Positions 1-10,739 are shown, counted from the stretch's first letter. The stretch: DNA of 64,000 nucleotides from Pseudescherichia vulneris NBRC 102420 (GCF_000759795.1 NZ_BBMZ01000007.1:337464-401463); one strand, 5' to 3'. Made by a program: numbers and translations. The notes: generated from the letters alone by a model not told the origin.

Positions 1-714
1 ATGATCGAGAGCAACATCATTCACGCTGCGCACACCCACGGCGTGAACAAGCTGCTGTTCCTCGGCTCTTCCTGTATCTACCCGAAGCTGGCGGCCCAGC
101 CGATCGCCGAGAGCGAGCTGTTGCAGGGTACTTTGGAGGCCACAAACGAGCCGTACGCGATTGCCAAAATTGCCGGGATCAAACTGTGTGAATCCTACAA
201 CCGTCAGCATGACCGCGACTACCGCTCGGTAATGCCGACCAACCTGTATGGTCCGCACGACAACTTCCACCCGAGCAACTCCCACGTGATCCCGGCGCTG
301 CTGCGACGCTTTCATGAGGCCACCGAGCAGAACGCCACCGACGTGGTGGTGTGGGGCAGCGGCACGCCGATGCGCGAGTTCCTGCACGTCGATGATATGG
401 CAGCGGCCAGCATCCACGTGATGGAGCTGGATCGCGAGGTGTGGCTGGAGAACACCGAGCCGATGCTGTCGCACATCAACGTCGGGACCGGGGTGGACTG
501 CACCATCCGCGAGCTGGCGCAGACCCTTGCGCAGGTCACGGGCTTCAAGGGGCGGGTGGTGTTTGACGCCACCAAACCCGACGGTACGCCGCGCAAGCTG
601 CTGGACGTGTCACGCCTGCACGCCCTGGGCTGGCGACATGAGATCTCGCTGGAGCAGGGGCTGGCAAGCACCTACCAGTGGTTCCTTGAAAACCAGCACC
701 GGTTCCGGGGGTAG
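1..714 (+). CDS. fcl: GDP-L-fucose synthase, 5'-truncated by the window
   Basis: Converts GDP-4-keto-6-deoxymannose to GDP-L-fucose (3,5-epimerisation plus NADPH reduction), a cytoplasmic step that supplies fucose for colanic acid. The visible 237 residues match the C-terminal three quarters of E. coli Fcl (WcaG, about 321 residues). The SDR catalytic serine lies in SSCIYPK and the Tyr/Lys pair in YAIAK, and the [13 protein letters not shown] and [12 protein letters not shown] stretches are typical of the family. The first Met in the window is internal: the nucleotide-binding glycine-rich N-terminus lies to the left of the window, so the gene is incomplete only because of the edge. It is followed after 2 bases by gmm, in the colanic acid operon. 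Confidence 0.96.
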   Translation: MIESNIIHAAHTHGVNKLLFLGSSCIYPKLAAQPIAESELLQGTLEATNEPYAIAKIAGIKLCESYNRQHDRDYRSVMPTNLYGPHDNFHPSNSHVIPALLRRFHEATEQNATDVVVWGSGTPMREFLHVDDMAAASIHVMELDREVWLENTEPMLSHINVGTGVDCTIRELAQTLAQVTGFKGRVVFDATKPDGTPRKLLDVSRLHALGWRHEISLEQGLASTYQWFLENQHRFRG

Positions 715-716
715 GC

Positions 717-1190
717 ATGTTTTTAAGTCAGGAAGATTTTGCCACCGTGGTGCGTTCCACGCCGTTGATCTCCATCGATCTGATCGTGGAGAACGCGCAT
801 GGCGAGTTTCTGCTCGGCAAGCGGACCAACCGTCCGGCGCAGGGGTACTGGTTTGTGCCCGGCGGGCGCGTGCAGAAAGATGAGCCGCTGGCCCAGGCGT
901 TTGAGCGCCTGACCCAGGCCGAGCTTGGCGTGCGTCTGCCGATGGCGGCGGGAGAGTTTTACGGCGTCTGGCAGCACTTCTATGACGACAACTTCTCCGG
1001 GAGCGACTTCAGCACCCACTACATCGTGCTCGGCTTCCGCCTGAAGCTAAATCAGGCGGATCTGGCCCTGCCGGATGCCCAGCACGAGGCGTACCGCTGG
1101 CTGACGCCAGAGGCGCTGATCGCCGACGAGAACGTGCACGACAACAGCCGGGCGTATTTTCTCGCCGACCGTCAGGCGGTTGGCATATGA
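717..1190 (+). CDS. gmm: GDP-mannose mannosyl hydrolase
   Basis: Nudix-superfamily enzyme (WcaH/Gmm) that hydrolyses GDP-mannose or GDP-glucose to GDP and the free sugar, probably tuning GDP-sugar pools in the cytoplasm. It has 157 residues, close to the E. coli length. The Nudix-like helix lies at about residues 49-72 (GGRVQKDE ... ERLTQAELG). It shows the altered signature known for this family, not the canonical REUXEE box. The gene starts 2 bases after fcl, and its last 4 bases overlap the wcaI start (ATGA), so translation is probably coupled. Confidence 0.95.
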   Translation: MFLSQEDFATVVRSTPLISIDLIVENAHGEFLLGKRTNRPAQGYWFVPGGRVQKDEPLAQAFERLTQAELGVRLPMAAGEFYGVWQHFYDDNFSGSDFSTHYIVLGFRLKLNQADLALPDAQHEAYRWLTPEALIADENVHDNSRAYFLADRQAVGI

Positions 1191-2410
1191 AAATATTAGT
1201 TTACGGCATCAACTACTCGCCGGAGCTTACCGGCATCGGCAAGTACACCGGTGAGATGGTGGAGTGGATGGCCCGCCAGGGCCATGACGTGCGGGTCATC
1301 ACCGCGCCGCCTTACTACCCAGAGTGGAAGGTGGGTGAACGCTACTCGGCCTGGCGCTATCGCCGGGAAGAGGGGGCGGCCACCGTCTGGCGCTGTCCGC
1401 TGTACGTGCCGAAGCAGCCCTCGACTATCAAGCGGCTGGTTCACCTCGGCAGCTTTGCCCTCAGCAGCTTTTTCCCGCTGCTGGCCCAGCGCCGCTGGAA
1501 GCCGGATCGCATCATCGGCGTGGTGCCGACCCTGTTCTGCACGCCGGGGATGCGCCTGCTAGCGAAGCTCTCCGGGGCGCGCACCCTGCTGCACATTCAG
1601 GACTACGAGGTGGACGCCATGCTCGGTCTCGGGATGGCGGGCAAAGGCAAGGACGGCAAGGTCGCCAGGCTGGCCAGCGCCTTTGAGCGCAGCGGCCTGC
1701 TCGGGGTGGATAACGTCTCCACTATCTCGCGCTCGATGATGAACAAAGCCCGGGAGAAGGGCGTGGCCGAAGAGCGGGTCATCTTCTTCCCGAACTGGTC
1801 GGAAGTGGCACGCTTTCGCGACGTCAGCGAGAGCGAGGTCGCCCAGCTACGCGCCTCTCTTGGCCTGCCGGACGACAAACGTATCATTCTCTACTCCGGC
1901 AACATCGGCGAGAAGCAGGGGCTGGAAAGCGTCATCGAGGCCGCAGCGCGTCTGCGTGCCGAGCCGTGGCAGTTTGTGATTGTCGGCCAGGGCGGCGGCA
2001 AGGCGCGGCTGGAAAAATTGGTCCGCGAACGCGGGCTGGACAACGTCACATTCTTCCCGCTGCAGCCCTACGAGGCGCTGCCCGCCCTCTTGAAAATGGG
2101 CGACTGCCATCTAGTGATCCAGAAGCGCGGCGCGGCGGATGCGGTGCTGCCCTCCAAGCTCACCAACATTCTGGCGGTAGGTGGTAACGCGGTGATCACC
2201 GCGGAAGCGGATACCGAACTGGGCCAGCTCTGCACTGCGTTTCCGGGCATTGCCGTCTGCGTTGAGCCGGAGTCGGTGGACGCGCTGGTGAGTGGGATCG
2301 AGCAGGCGTTAGCCCTGCCTAAAAATAACACGGTGGCACGTGAATATGCCGAACGCACGCTCGAGAAAGAGAGCGTGTTAAGCCAATTTATTGCCGATAT
2401 CCAGGGATAA
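1187..2410 (+). CDS. wcaI: Colanic acid glycosyltransferase WcaI
   Basis: Probable GT-B fold glycosyltransferase (GT4 type), 407 residues, acting at the cytoplasmic face of the inner membrane on the lipid-linked colanic acid unit. It is generally assigned to fucosyl transfer, but that is family knowledge and not visible here. The N-terminus has the expected [18 protein letters not shown] stretch (acceptor side), and the C-terminal half has [13 protein letters not shown] and VIVGQGGGK, typical of the nucleotide-sugar domain. Its start overlaps gmm by 4 bases and it ends 2 bases before cpsB, as in E. coli. Confidence 0.93.
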   Translation: MKILVYGINYSPELTGIGKYTGEMVEWMARQGHDVRVITAPPYYPEWKVGERYSAWRYRREEGAATVWRCPLYVPKQPSTIKRLVHLGSFALSSFFPLLAQRRWKPDRIIGVVPTLFCTPGMRLLAKLSGARTLLHIQDYEVDAMLGLGMAGKGKDGKVARLASAFERSGLLGVDNVSTISRSMMNKAREKGVAEERVIFFPNWSEVARFRDVSESEVAQLRASLGLPDDKRIILYSGNIGEKQGLESVIEAAARLRAEPWQFVIVGQGGGKARLEKLVRERGLDNVTFFPLQPYEALPALLKMGDCHLVIQKRGAADAVLPSKLTNILAVGGNAVITAEADTELGQLCTAFPGIAVCVEPESVDALVSGIEQALALPKNNTVAREYAERTLEKESVLSQFIADIQG

Positions 2411-2412
2411 TC

Positions 2413-3849
2413 ATGAATAAAACAACCCTTTTTCCGGTAGTCATGGCTGGTGGCACGGGTAGCCGCCTGTGGCCGCTCTCCCGCGTGCTCTACCCCAAAC
2501 AGTTTCTCTGCCTGAAGGGCGAGCTGACGATGCTACAGGCGACCATTAACCGCCTCAACGGCGTCGAGTGCGAAAGTCCGGTAGTCATCTGCAACGAAGA
2601 GCACCGCTTTATCGTTGCCGAGCAGCTGCGTCAGCTCAATAAGCTGACCGAAAACATCATTCTTGAACCGGCCGGGCGCAATACCGCACCGGCTATCGCC
2701 CTCGCGGCGCTGGCTGCTAAGCGCAACAGCCCAGATGCGGATCCGCTTCTGCTGGTGCTCGCTGCCGATCATGTGATCCAGCAGGAAGAGACGTTCCGCG
2801 AGGCGGTGCGTGCGGCGATGCCCTACGCCGAAAGCGGCAAGCTGGTGACCTTTGGCATCGTGCCGGATCTGCCCGAGACCGGCTACGGCTACATCCGCCG
2901 TGGCGAGGTAAGCCAGAACGGGATCGATACCGTTGCCTTCGAAGTAGCGCAGTTTGTCGAAAAACCCAATCTGGAAACGGCGCAGGCCTACGTTGCCAGC
3001 GGCGAGTACTACTGGAACAGCGGCATGTTCCTGTTCCGCGCCGGACGCTATCTCGACGAGTTAAAGCGCTTCCGCCCGGACATTCTTGAAGCCTGTGAGA
3101 ACGCCATGCGCACCCTCGATCCGGATCTCGACTTTATCCGCGTTGATGAAGAGGCGTTCCTCGCCTGCCCGGAAGAGTCGGTGGACTACGCGGTGATGGA
3201 GAAGACTGCCGATGCGGTGGTGGTCCCGATGGATGCGGGCTGGAGCGATGTTGGCTCCTGGTCCTCGCTGTGGGAGATCAGCCCCCATACGCCAGAGGGA
3301 AACGTTCACCACGGCGACGTCATCAGCCACAAAACCGAAAATAGCTACGTCTACGCCGAGTCAGGCCTGGTCACCACCGTCGGCGTCAAGGATCTGGTGA
3401 TTGTCCAGACCAAAGATGCGGTGCTGATCGCCGACCGCAACGCGGTGCAGGACGTCAAAAAAGTGGTCGAGCAGATCAAAGCCGAGGGTCGCCATGAGCA
3501 CCATGTTCACCGCGAGGTGTATCGCCCGTGGGGCAAATATGACTCCATCGATTCCGGCGAGCGCTATCAGGTGAAACGCATCACCGTCAAGCCGGGGGAG
3601 GGACTCTCCCTGCAGATGCATCACCACCGGGCCGAACACTGGATCGTCGTAGCGGGCACGGCGAAGGTGACCATCAACGACGAGGTGCGCCTGATCGGTG
3701 AGAACGAGTCGGTTTACATCCCCCTTGGCGCGACCCACTGCCTGGAGAACCCCGGCAAGATCCCGCTGGATCTGATTGAGGTGCGCTCCGGCGGCTACCT
3801 CGAAGAGGACGACGTGGTGCGCTTCGAAGACCGCTACGGGCGAGTTTAG
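2413..3849 (+). CDS. cpsB: Mannose-1-phosphate guanylyltransferase
   Basis: Makes GDP-mannose from mannose-1-phosphate and GTP, feeding the GDP-fucose branch of colanic acid (ManC/CpsB). At 478 residues it equals the E. coli enzyme. The nucleotidyltransferase signature [10 protein letters not shown] starts near residue 14, FVEKP is near residue 178, and a C-terminal cupin domain of the type II phosphomannose isomerase kind ([12 protein letters not shown], around residue 405) is complete. It starts 2 bases after wcaI. A REP-like palindrome separates it from cpsG. Confidence 0.96.
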   Translation: MNKTTLFPVVMAGGTGSRLWPLSRVLYPKQFLCLKGELTMLQATINRLNGVECESPVVICNEEHRFIVAEQLRQLNKLTENIILEPAGRNTAPAIALAALAAKRNSPDADPLLLVLAADHVIQQEETFREAVRAAMPYAESGKLVTFGIVPDLPETGYGYIRRGEVSQNGIDTVAFEVAQFVEKPNLETAQAYVASGEYYWNSGMFLFRAGRYLDELKRFRPDILEACENAMRTLDPDLDFIRVDEEAFLACPEESVDYAVMEKTADAVVVPMDAGWSDVGSWSSLWEISPHTPEGNVHHGDVISHKTENSYVYAESGLVTTVGVKDLVIVQTKDAVLIADRNAVQDVKKVVEQIKAEGRHEHHVHREVYRPWGKYDSIDSGERYQVKRITVKPGEGLSLQMHHHRAEHWIVVAGTAKVTINDEVRLIGENESVYIPLGATHCLENPGKIPLDLIEVRSGGYLEEDDVVRFEDRYGRV

Positions 3850-3863
3850 TACGCATTAACTCA

Positions 3864-3888
3864 GCCCGGCAGCGTGCGCTTACCGGGC
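3864..3888. repeat. REP-like palindrome between cpsB and cpsG
   Basis: A short GC-rich imperfect palindrome with GCCCGG at 3864-3869 and CCGGGC at 3883-3888. The centre reads like the GCGTGCGCTTA core of enterobacterial REP elements. Such elements inside operons usually act on mRNA stability or as DNA gyrase/IHF sites. It lies 15 bases after the cpsB stop and just before the cpsG ribosome binding site. Confidence 0.6.
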
Positions 3889-3902
3889 CTATGGAGGCCA
3901 TT

Positions 3903-5273
3903 ATGGAAAAATTAACCTGTTTTAAAGCTTATGATATTCGCGGCAGGCTGGGCACGGAGCTCAATGAAGAGATCGCCTGGCGCATTGGCCGTGCCTATGG
4001 TGAATACCTGAAGCCGGAAACCATCGTGCTGGGGGGCGACGTGCGCCTGACCAGCGAGGCGCTGAAGCTGGCGCTGGCGAAGGGGTTGCAAGACGCAGGG
4101 GTAGACGTGCTCGACCTTGGTATGTGCGGCACGGAAGAGATCTACTTTGCCACCTTCCACCTTGGGATTGACGGCGGTATCGAAGTCACCGCCAGCCACA
4201 ACCCGATGGACTACAACGGCATGAAGCTGGTGCGCAAGGGCGCACGCCCGATCAGCGGCGATACTGGCCTGCGCGACGTGCAGCGTCTGGCAGAGGCCAA
4301 CGACTTCCCGCCGGTTAATCCGGCGAAGCGCGGCAGCTATAAGCAGATCGATCTGCGTGACGTCTATATCGACCACCTGCTGGGCTATATCGACGTGGCG
4401 AACCTCAAACCATTGACGCTGGTGATCAACTCCGGCAACGGCGCGGCGGGTCCGGTGATCGACGCCATCGAGGCGCGTTTCCAGGCGCTGAAGGTGCCGG
4501 TGACCTTTATCAAAGTGCATAACACCCCAGACGGCAACTTCCCGAACGGTATTCCTAACCCGCTCCTGCCGGAGTGCCGGGACAGCACCCGCGAGGCGGT
4601 GATTGCACACCGTGCCGATATGGGCATCGCCTTTGACGGCGACTTTGACCGCTGCTTCCTGTTCGACGGTGACGGCCAGTTTATCGAGGGCTACTACATC
4701 GTTGGCCTACTGGCGCAGGCGTTTCTGGAGAAGCACCCCGGCGCGAAAATCATCCACGACCCGCGCCTCTCCTGGAACACCGTAGACGTGGTGACTCAGG
4801 CGGGCGGTACGCCGGTGATGTCGAAAACCGGCCACGCCTTTATCAAAGAGCGGATGCGCGCCGAGGATGCGATCTACGGCGGCGAGATGAGCGCCCACCA
4901 CTATTTCCGTGACTTTGCCTACTGCGACAGCGGGATGATCCCCTGGCTGCTGGTCACCGAGCTGCTGTGCCTCTCTGGTCAGCCGCTGTCAGCACTGGTG
5001 CGCGATCGCATGGCGGCGTTTCCGGCCAGCGGTGAGATCAACCGTACCCTCAGCGAACCGGCGCAGGCCATTGCCCGCGTCGAGCAGCATTTTGCCAGCG
5101 GCGCGCAGGAGATTGATCGCACCGACGGCCTCAGCGTCGCCTTCCCAACCTGGCGCTTCAACCTGCGATCCTCTAATACCGAGCCGGTGGTGCGCCTGAA
5201 CGTCGAGTCCCAGGGCGACGTCTCGCTGATGGAGGCGAAGACGCAGGAAATTCTGGCGCTGCTCGACAGGTAG
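3903..5273 (+). CDS. cpsG: Phosphomannomutase
   Basis: Interconverts mannose-6-phosphate and mannose-1-phosphate (ManB/CpsG), one step before CpsB. The phosphoserine loop [13 protein letters not shown] is near residue 97, the metal-binding DGDFDR near residue 245, GGEMSAHH in the sugar-binding domain, and the C-terminal phosphate-binding SNTEP. I chose the ATG at 3903: the protein then begins [14 protein letters not shown], as in E. coli, with a GGAGG site at 3893-3897. An in-frame ATG at 3891 has no ribosome binding site of its own. The product is 456 residues, as expected. Confidence 0.95.
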   Translation: MEKLTCFKAYDIRGRLGTELNEEIAWRIGRAYGEYLKPETIVLGGDVRLTSEALKLALAKGLQDAGVDVLDLGMCGTEEIYFATFHLGIDGGIEVTASHNPMDYNGMKLVRKGARPISGDTGLRDVQRLAEANDFPPVNPAKRGSYKQIDLRDVYIDHLLGYIDVANLKPLTLVINSGNGAAGPVIDAIEARFQALKVPVTFIKVHNTPDGNFPNGIPNPLLPECRDSTREAVIAHRADMGIAFDGDFDRCFLFDGDGQFIEGYYIVGLLAQAFLEKHPGAKIIHDPRLSWNTVDVVTQAGGTPVMSKTGHAFIKERMRAEDAIYGGEMSAHHYFRDFAYCDSGMIPWLLVTELLCLSGQPLSALVRDRMAAFPASGEINRTLSEPAQAIARVEQHFASGAQEIDRTDGLSVAFPTWRFNLRSSNTEPVVRLNVESQGDVSLMEAKTQEILALLDR

Positions 5274-5282
5274 CCGTTGCGA

Positions 5283-5302
5283 GCCCTCTCTTCGGAGAGG
5301 GC
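5283..5302 (+). other. UUCG-tetraloop hairpin before wcaJ
   Basis: A perfect 8-bp stem (GCCCTCTC / GAGAGGGC) closes a TTCG loop, a very stable RNA hairpin, in the 49-base gap between cpsG and wcaJ. It is followed by ATTATT rather than a clean U-run, so it is more likely a processing, stability or weak attenuation element than a full terminator. Confidence 0.6.
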
Positions 5303-5322
5303 ATTATTGAACAGGAACAACG

Positions 5323-6717
5323 ATGACAAACTTAAAAAAGCGCGAGCGAGCCAAAACGAATGCATCGTTAATCTCTATGGTGCAGCGATTTTCGGACATC
5401 ACTATCCTGTTTGGCGGGCTTTGGGTGGTCTGTAAGGCAAACGCCTTACCCTTTTTCTATCTGCATCTGCTGATGGCGCTCATGGCGCTGGTGGTTTTCC
5501 AGATGATTGGCGGTATGACCGATTTCTACCGCTCGTGGCGCGGGGTGAAGATCTCCACCGAGCTGGTGTTGCTGCTGCAAAACTGGACCCTGAGCCTGAT
5601 CTTCAGCGCCGGGCTGATGGCTTTCAATTCAGATTTTAATGACGACTTCTCGCTGTTTTTCGCCTGGTACGTGCTGAGCAGTATTGGTCTGGTGGTCTGC
5701 CGCTCGCTGATCCGCTTCGGCGCGGGCTGGCTGCGTAACCGTGGATACAACACCCGCCGGGTAGCCATTGCTGGCGATCTGCCGGTAGGGCAGATGCTGC
5801 TGGAGAGCTTCCGCAACGAGCCGTGGCTGGGCTTCGAGGTGGTGGGCGTCTATCACGACGTGAGTCCCGAGGGCGTATCGGCGGACTGGGCGGGCACGAT
5901 CGAGCAGCTTATTGAGGATGCGAAGGCGGCGAAAATTCACAACGTCTACATCGCTATGTCGATGAGCGACGCTGCAAGCATTAAAAAGTTGGTGAGCGAT
6001 CTGGCGGATACCACCTGCTCGGTGATCCTGATCCCCGACGTCTTCACCTTCAATATCCTGCATTCGCGTATTGAGGAGATGAACGGTATTCCGGTGGTGC
6101 CGCTGTACGACACGCCGCTCTCGGGCCTGAACCGTGTCCTGAAGCGCCTTGAGGACATCGTGCTCTCCTCGCTGATCCTGCTGATGATCTCCCCGGTGCT
6201 GCTCAGCATTGCTGCCGCCGTGAAGTTCACCTCGCCGGGCCCGGTGATCTTCCGCCAGACCCGCTACGGCATGGACGGCAAGCCGATCATGGTGTGGAAG
6301 TTCCGCTCCATGAAGGTGATGGAGAACGACAGCGTGGTCACCCAGGCGACGCAGAACGATCCCCGCGTCACCCGCGTCGGTAACTTCCTGCGCCGTACCT
6401 CGCTCGACGAGCTGCCGCAGTTTATTAACGTTCTCACCGGCGGCATGTCGATTGTCGGTCCGCGTCCGCACGCCGTGGCGCATAACGAGCAGTACCGGAC
6501 GCTGATCCAGGGCTACATGCTGCGCCATAAGGTCAAGCCAGGCATTACCGGCTGGGCACAGATCAACGGCTGGCGCGGAGAAACCGATACCCTGGAGAAG
6601 ATGGAGAAACGCATCGAGTTCGACCTGGAGTACATTCGCGAATGGAGCCTCTGGTTCGACATCAAGATCGTTTTCCTGACCATTTTCAAAGGCTTTGTTA
6701 ACAAAGCGGCCTACTGA
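5323..6717 (+). CDS. wcaJ: Undecaprenyl-phosphate glucose phosphotransferase WcaJ
   Basis: Starts colanic acid unit synthesis by moving glucose-1-phosphate from UDP-glucose to undecaprenyl phosphate at the inner membrane. It is a 464-residue PHPT-family protein with hydrophobic N-terminal membrane segments, a central CoA-binding-like Rossmann region and a re-entrant membrane helix (SSLILLMISPVLLS, about residues 285-298). The C-terminal bacterial sugar transferase domain has KFRSM, LRRTSLDELPQ, GPRPH and KPGITGW. The length and C-terminus (KAAY) match E. coli WcaJ. It lies upstream of wzxC with an 11-base gap. Confidence 0.96.
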   Translation: MTNLKKRERAKTNASLISMVQRFSDITILFGGLWVVCKANALPFFYLHLLMALMALVVFQMIGGMTDFYRSWRGVKISTELVLLLQNWTLSLIFSAGLMAFNSDFNDDFSLFFAWYVLSSIGLVVCRSLIRFGAGWLRNRGYNTRRVAIAGDLPVGQMLLESFRNEPWLGFEVVGVYHDVSPEGVSADWAGTIEQLIEDAKAAKIHNVYIAMSMSDAASIKKLVSDLADTTCSVILIPDVFTFNILHSRIEEMNGIPVVPLYDTPLSGLNRVLKRLEDIVLSSLILLMISPVLLSIAAAVKFTSPGPVIFRQTRYGMDGKPIMVWKFRSMKVMENDSVVTQATQNDPRVTRVGNFLRRTSLDELPQFINVLTGGMSIVGPRPHAVAHNEQYRTLIQGYMLRHKVKPGITGWAQINGWRGETDTLEKMEKRIEFDLEYIREWSLWFDIKIVFLTIFKGFVNKAAY

Positions 6718-6728
6718 GTGAGCACCCT

Positions 6729-8207
6729 GTGAGCCTGAGAGAGAAAACCCTAAGCGGGGCCAAATGGTCGGCGATGGCTACCGTCACGATCATTGGCCTC
6801 GGACTGGTGCAGATGACCTGGCTGGCGCGGATTATCGACAGCCACCAGTTTGGCCTGCTGACCGTGGCGCTAACTATCATCGCCCTTGCCGATACGCTGT
6901 CCGATTTCGGCATCGCCAACTCGATTATCCAGCGCAAAGAGATAAGCCAGCTGGAGTTAACCACCCTCTACTGGCTGAACGTCGGGCTGGGGCTGCTGGT
7001 CTGCGTGGCGATGTTCCTCCTGAGCGATACCCTGGCGCGGGTACTGCACAACCCGGATATTGCCCCGCTGATCAAAACCCTGTCGCTGGCCTTTGTGGTG
7101 ATCCCCCACGGCCAGCAGTTCCGCGCTCTGATGCAAAAAGAGTTAGAGTTCGGCAAAATTGGCGCAATTGAAACGCTCTCCGTGGTGGCGGGGTTCAGCG
7201 TGACGGTGATTGGCGCGTGGTTCTGGCCGCTGGCGATGACCGCCATCGCCGGTTACCTCGTTAACACCCTGGTGCGCACCCTGCTGTTTGGCTTCTTCGG
7301 CCGCAAAATCTACCGGCCGGGCCTGCACTTCTCCCTTGCCTCGGTCAGCGCCAACCTACGCTTCGGCGCGTGGCTGACGGCGGACAGCGTCATCAACTAC
7401 ATCAATACCAACCTCTCCACGCTGGTGCTGGCGCGCATTCTCGGGGCCAGCGTTGCCGGGGGCTATAACCTCGCCTACAACGTGGCGGTAGTGCCACCGA
7501 TGAAGCTCAACCCCATCATCACCCGCGTGCTGTTCCCGGCCTTCGCCAAAATTCAGGACGATACGGCCAAGCTGCGGCTCAACTTCTACAAGCTGCTGTC
7601 AGCGGTGGGGATCATCAACTTCCCGGTGCTGCTGGGCCTGATGGTGGTCGCCAATAACATGGTTCCGCTGGTGTTTGGCGAGAAGTGGCGGGGGATTATC
7701 CCCATCCTGCAGCTGCTGTGCATCGTTGGCCTGCTGCGCGCCGTGGGGAACCCGATTGGCTCCCTGCTGATGGCCAAGGCGCGGGTTGATATCAGCTTTA
7801 AGTTTAATCTCTTCAAAACCGCGCTCTTTGTGCCCGCCATTATTCTCGGGGGCCAGTGGGCGGGGGCGCTGGGCGTTACCCTGGGCTTCCTGCTGGTGCA
7901 GGTGATCAATACCGTGCTGAGCTACTTCGTGATGATCAGGCCGGTGCTCGGCCCGAGCTATCGCCAGTACGTGCTGAGCCTCTGGCTACCGTTCTACCTG
8001 TCGCTGCCGATGCTGGCGGTGAGCTATGGGCTGGGTCTGGCGCTGAACGGTCATCTGCCGCTGGTGACCCTGCTGATCGTCCAGATCGCCGCAGGGGCGC
8101 TGACCTTCGCGGTCACCCTCGCGCTGTCGCGTAACGCGCTGGTGGTGGAGATCAAACGCCAGCTTTGCCGCAATGAAAAATTAAGAACGCTCCTGCGGGC
8201 AGGTTAA
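6729..8207 (+). CDS. wzxC: Colanic acid unit flippase WzxC
   Basis: Polysaccharide transporter (PST/MOP family) that flips the lipid-linked colanic acid repeat across the inner membrane. It has 492 residues with a dozen or so hydrophobic segments. The family-typical N-terminus SLREKTLSGAKWSA and the stretch FGAWLTADSVINY are highly conserved with E. coli. The start is a GTG at 6729, giving MSLREK as in the orthologue. Confidence 0.95.
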   Translation: MSLREKTLSGAKWSAMATVTIIGLGLVQMTWLARIIDSHQFGLLTVALTIIALADTLSDFGIANSIIQRKEISQLELTTLYWLNVGLGLLVCVAMFLLSDTLARVLHNPDIAPLIKTLSLAFVVIPHGQQFRALMQKELEFGKIGAIETLSVVAGFSVTVIGAWFWPLAMTAIAGYLVNTLVRTLLFGFFGRKIYRPGLHFSLASVSANLRFGAWLTADSVINYINTNLSTLVLARILGASVAGGYNLAYNVAVVPPMKLNPIITRVLFPAFAKIQDDTAKLRLNFYKLLSAVGIINFPVLLGLMVVANNMVPLVFGEKWRGIIPILQLLCIVGLLRAVGNPIGSLLMAKARVDISFKFNLFKTALFVPAIILGGQWAGALGVTLGFLLVQVINTVLSYFVMIRPVLGPSYRQYVLSLWLPFYLSLPMLAVSYGLGLALNGHLPLVTLLIVQIAAGALTFAVTLALSRNALVVEIKRQLCRNEKLRTLLRAG

Positions 8208-8232
8208 TCCTATTTCGTTTATTGAGGTCACT

Positions 8233-9510
8233 ATGAAACTATTGATTCTGGGCAACCATACCTGCGGGAACCGTGGCGACAGCGCCATCCTGCGCGGCCT
8301 GCTGGACGCGATTGCCGTGCTTGAGCCGGACGCCGAGGTGGACGTGATGAGCCGCTACCCGGTCAGCTCCTCCTGGCTGCTGAACCGCCCGGTGATGGGC
8401 GATCCGCTCTATAGCCAGATGAAGCAGCACAATAACGCCGCCGGACTGATGGGCCGGGTCAAGAAGGTGCTGCGCCGCCGCTATCAGCATCAGGTGCTGC
8501 TCTCTCGAGTCACCGACAGCGGCAAGCTGCGCAACATCGCCATCGCCCAGGGCTTCACCGACTTTGTTCGCCTGCTGGCGGGCTACGACGCCATTATCCA
8601 GGTTGGCGGCTCGTTCTTTGTCGATCTCTATGGCGTGCCGCAGTTTGAGCATGCCCTCTGCACCTTTATGGCGAAAAAGCCGCTCTACATGATCGGCCAC
8701 AGCGTTGGGCCGTTCCAGGACGCCCAGTTTAACCAGCTGGCGAACTACGTGTTCGGCCACTGCGACGCGCTGATCCTCCGCGAGCGCGTAAGCCTGGAGC
8801 TAATGGAGCACAGCCAGATCACCACCGCGAAAGTGGAGCAGGGTGTAGATACCGCCTGGCTGGTGGATCACGACGAGACGTTCGTACCGAACTATGCGGT
8901 CGCCCACTGGCTCGATATGGCGGCAAAAGAGAAGACGGTCGCTATTACCCTACGCGAGCTGGCTCCCTTCGACAAGCGGCTCGGCACCACGCAGAAAGCC
9001 TACGAGAAGGCGTTTGCCGGGGTGGTCAACCGCATCATTGATGCTGGCTACCAGGTACTGGCCCTCTCCACCTGTACCGGCATCGATAGCTACAACAAAG
9101 ACGATCGCATGGTGGCGCTCAACCTGCGGGAGCACGTCAGCGATCCCTCGCGCTATCACGTGGTGATGGACGAGCTGAACGATCTTGAGATGGGTAAAAT
9201 CTTTGCCGCCTGCGATCTGACCGTGGGCACCCGCCTGCACTCGGCCATTATCTCGATGAACTTTGGCACCCCGGCGATCGCTATCAACTACGAACACAAG
9301 TCGGCAGGCATTATGCAGCAGCTGGGCATGCCGGAGATGGCGATCGATATTCGCCATCTGCTGGACGGTTCGCTGGAGGCGATGGTGGCCGACACCCTGG
9401 GTCAGCTTCCGGCCCTGGAGCAGCGCCTCAGCGATGCCGTGACCCACGAGCGCCAGCACGGCATGGAGATGGTGGAGTCGGTGCTGAAGCGCGTCCGGGA
9501 GGGTAAATGA
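8233..9510 (+). CDS. wcaK: Colanic acid pyruvyl transferase WcaK
   Basis: Polysaccharide pyruvyl transferase family protein (425 residues), proposed to add the pyruvate ketal to the colanic acid side chain from phosphoenolpyruvate. The N-terminal GNHTCGNRGDSAILRG and the C-terminal GTRLHSAIISMNFGTP are the family hallmarks. The ribosome binding site TTGAGGT lies just upstream. Its last 4 bases overlap the start of wcaL. Confidence 0.93.
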   Translation: MKLLILGNHTCGNRGDSAILRGLLDAIAVLEPDAEVDVMSRYPVSSSWLLNRPVMGDPLYSQMKQHNNAAGLMGRVKKVLRRRYQHQVLLSRVTDSGKLRNIAIAQGFTDFVRLLAGYDAIIQVGGSFFVDLYGVPQFEHALCTFMAKKPLYMIGHSVGPFQDAQFNQLANYVFGHCDALILRERVSLELMEHSQITTAKVEQGVDTAWLVDHDETFVPNYAVAHWLDMAAKEKTVAITLRELAPFDKRLGTTQKAYEKAFAGVVNRIIDAGYQVLALSTCTGIDSYNKDDRMVALNLREHVSDPSRYHVVMDELNDLEMGKIFAACDLTVGTRLHSAIISMNFGTPAIAINYEHKSAGIMQQLGMPEMAIDIRHLLDGSLEAMVADTLGQLPALEQRLSDAVTHERQHGMEMVESVLKRVREGK

Positions 9511-10727
9511 AGGTCAGTTTCTTTTTGCTGAAGTTCCCCCTCTCGTCGGAGACCTTCGTGCTGGATCAGATCGTCGCCTTTATTGAGATGGGCTACGAGG
9601 TTGAGATCGTGGCGATGCATAAAGGGGATCTGAGCAATACCCATGCCGCGTTTCAGCAGTATCGGCTGGCGGAGAAGACCCACTGGCTGCTGGACGAGCC
9701 GCAGGGCAAGCTGGCGAAGCTGCGCTATCGCGGTGCGGCGCTGCTGCGCGGGGCAGGGCGGGGCGCAACCTGGCGGGCGCTCAACGTTGGGCGCTACGGC
9801 GCCGAGGCGCGCAACCTGATCCTGGCGGCGATGTGCGGCCTTGCGCCGCGCACCTTCCATGCCGACGTCTTTATCGCCCACTTTGGCCCGGCGGGCGTCA
9901 CGGCGGCCAAGCTGCGCGAGCTGGGCGTCCTTAACGGCAAAATCGCCACCGTATTCCACGGCATCGACATCTCCAGCCGGGCGGTGCTCAGCCACTATAC
10001 CCCGGAGTACCAGCAGCTCTTTCGCCGTGGCGACCTGATGCTGCCTATCAGCGAGCTGTGGGCCGGACGGCTGATGAATATGGGCTGCCCGGCGCATAAA
10101 ATTGCCGTCTCGCGCATGGGCGTTGATATGTCACGCTTCTCCCCGCGTCCAGTGCAGGCCCCGGCCAACCAACTGAATATCATCTCCGTGGCCCGCCTGA
10201 CCGAGAAAAAGGGATTGCACGTGGCCATTGAGGCCTGCCGCCTGCTTAAGGAGCGGGGGATTGCCTTTCACTATCGCATTCTCGGCATCGGGCCGTGGGA
10301 GCAGCGCCTGCGCGACAAAATCGCCGAGTATGGCCTGCAGGAGACGATTGAGATGCCGGGCTTCAAGCCGAGCCACGAGGTGAAGGCGATGCTGGACGAG
10401 GCGGATCTCTTTCTGCTGCCCTCCATCACCGGCGCGGACGGCGATATGGAGGGGATCCCGGTGGCGCTGATGGAGGCGATGGCGGTGGGTCTGCCGGTGG
10501 TCTCTACCGTCCACAGCGGTATCCCCGAGCTTATCGACGCCGATCGATCCGGCTGGCTGGTGCCAGAGAACGATCCTGAGGCCCTCGCGGACCGGCTGGC
10601 GGCGCTAAGCGCTATCCAGCAGGAGGCGCTGGTGCCGGTCGTCTCGCGCGCCCGTGAAAAAGTCGAAACCGAGTTTAATCAGCGAATCATTAACCAGCGG
10701 CTTGCCACGCTGTTGCAAGCGCTCTAA
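9507..10727 (+). CDS. wcaL: Colanic acid glycosyltransferase WcaL
   Basis: GT4-type, GT-B fold transferase (406 residues, AmsK/WcaL family), probably adding a galactose in the colanic acid side chain. The N-terminus FFLLKFPLSSETFV is typical. The C-terminal half has SVARLTEKKGLH, the GIGPWE turn and the E-x7-E donor site in GIPVALMEAMAVGLPVV. It overlaps wcaK by 4 bases (ATGA), indicating coupled translation. Confidence 0.93.
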   Translation: MKVSFFLLKFPLSSETFVLDQIVAFIEMGYEVEIVAMHKGDLSNTHAAFQQYRLAEKTHWLLDEPQGKLAKLRYRGAALLRGAGRGATWRALNVGRYGAEARNLILAAMCGLAPRTFHADVFIAHFGPAGVTAAKLRELGVLNGKIATVFHGIDISSRAVLSHYTPEYQQLFRRGDLMLPISELWAGRLMNMGCPAHKIAVSRMGVDMSRFSPRPVQAPANQLNIISVARLTEKKGLHVAIEACRLLKERGIAFHYRILGIGPWEQRLRDKIAEYGLQETIEMPGFKPSHEVKAMLDEADLFLLPSITGADGDMEGIPVALMEAMAVGLPVVSTVHSGIPELIDADRSGWLVPENDPEALADRLAALSAIQQEALVPVVSRAREKVETEFNQRIINQRLATLLQAL

Positions 10728-10739
10728 GCCAGAGGTTAT

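Noticed and set aside
5629..6528. A 299-codon frame on the - strand across wcaJ
   Set aside because: It lies entirely inside the conserved wcaJ gene, has the low-complexity His/Arg-rich composition of an antisense frame in GC-rich DNA, and matches no family I know.
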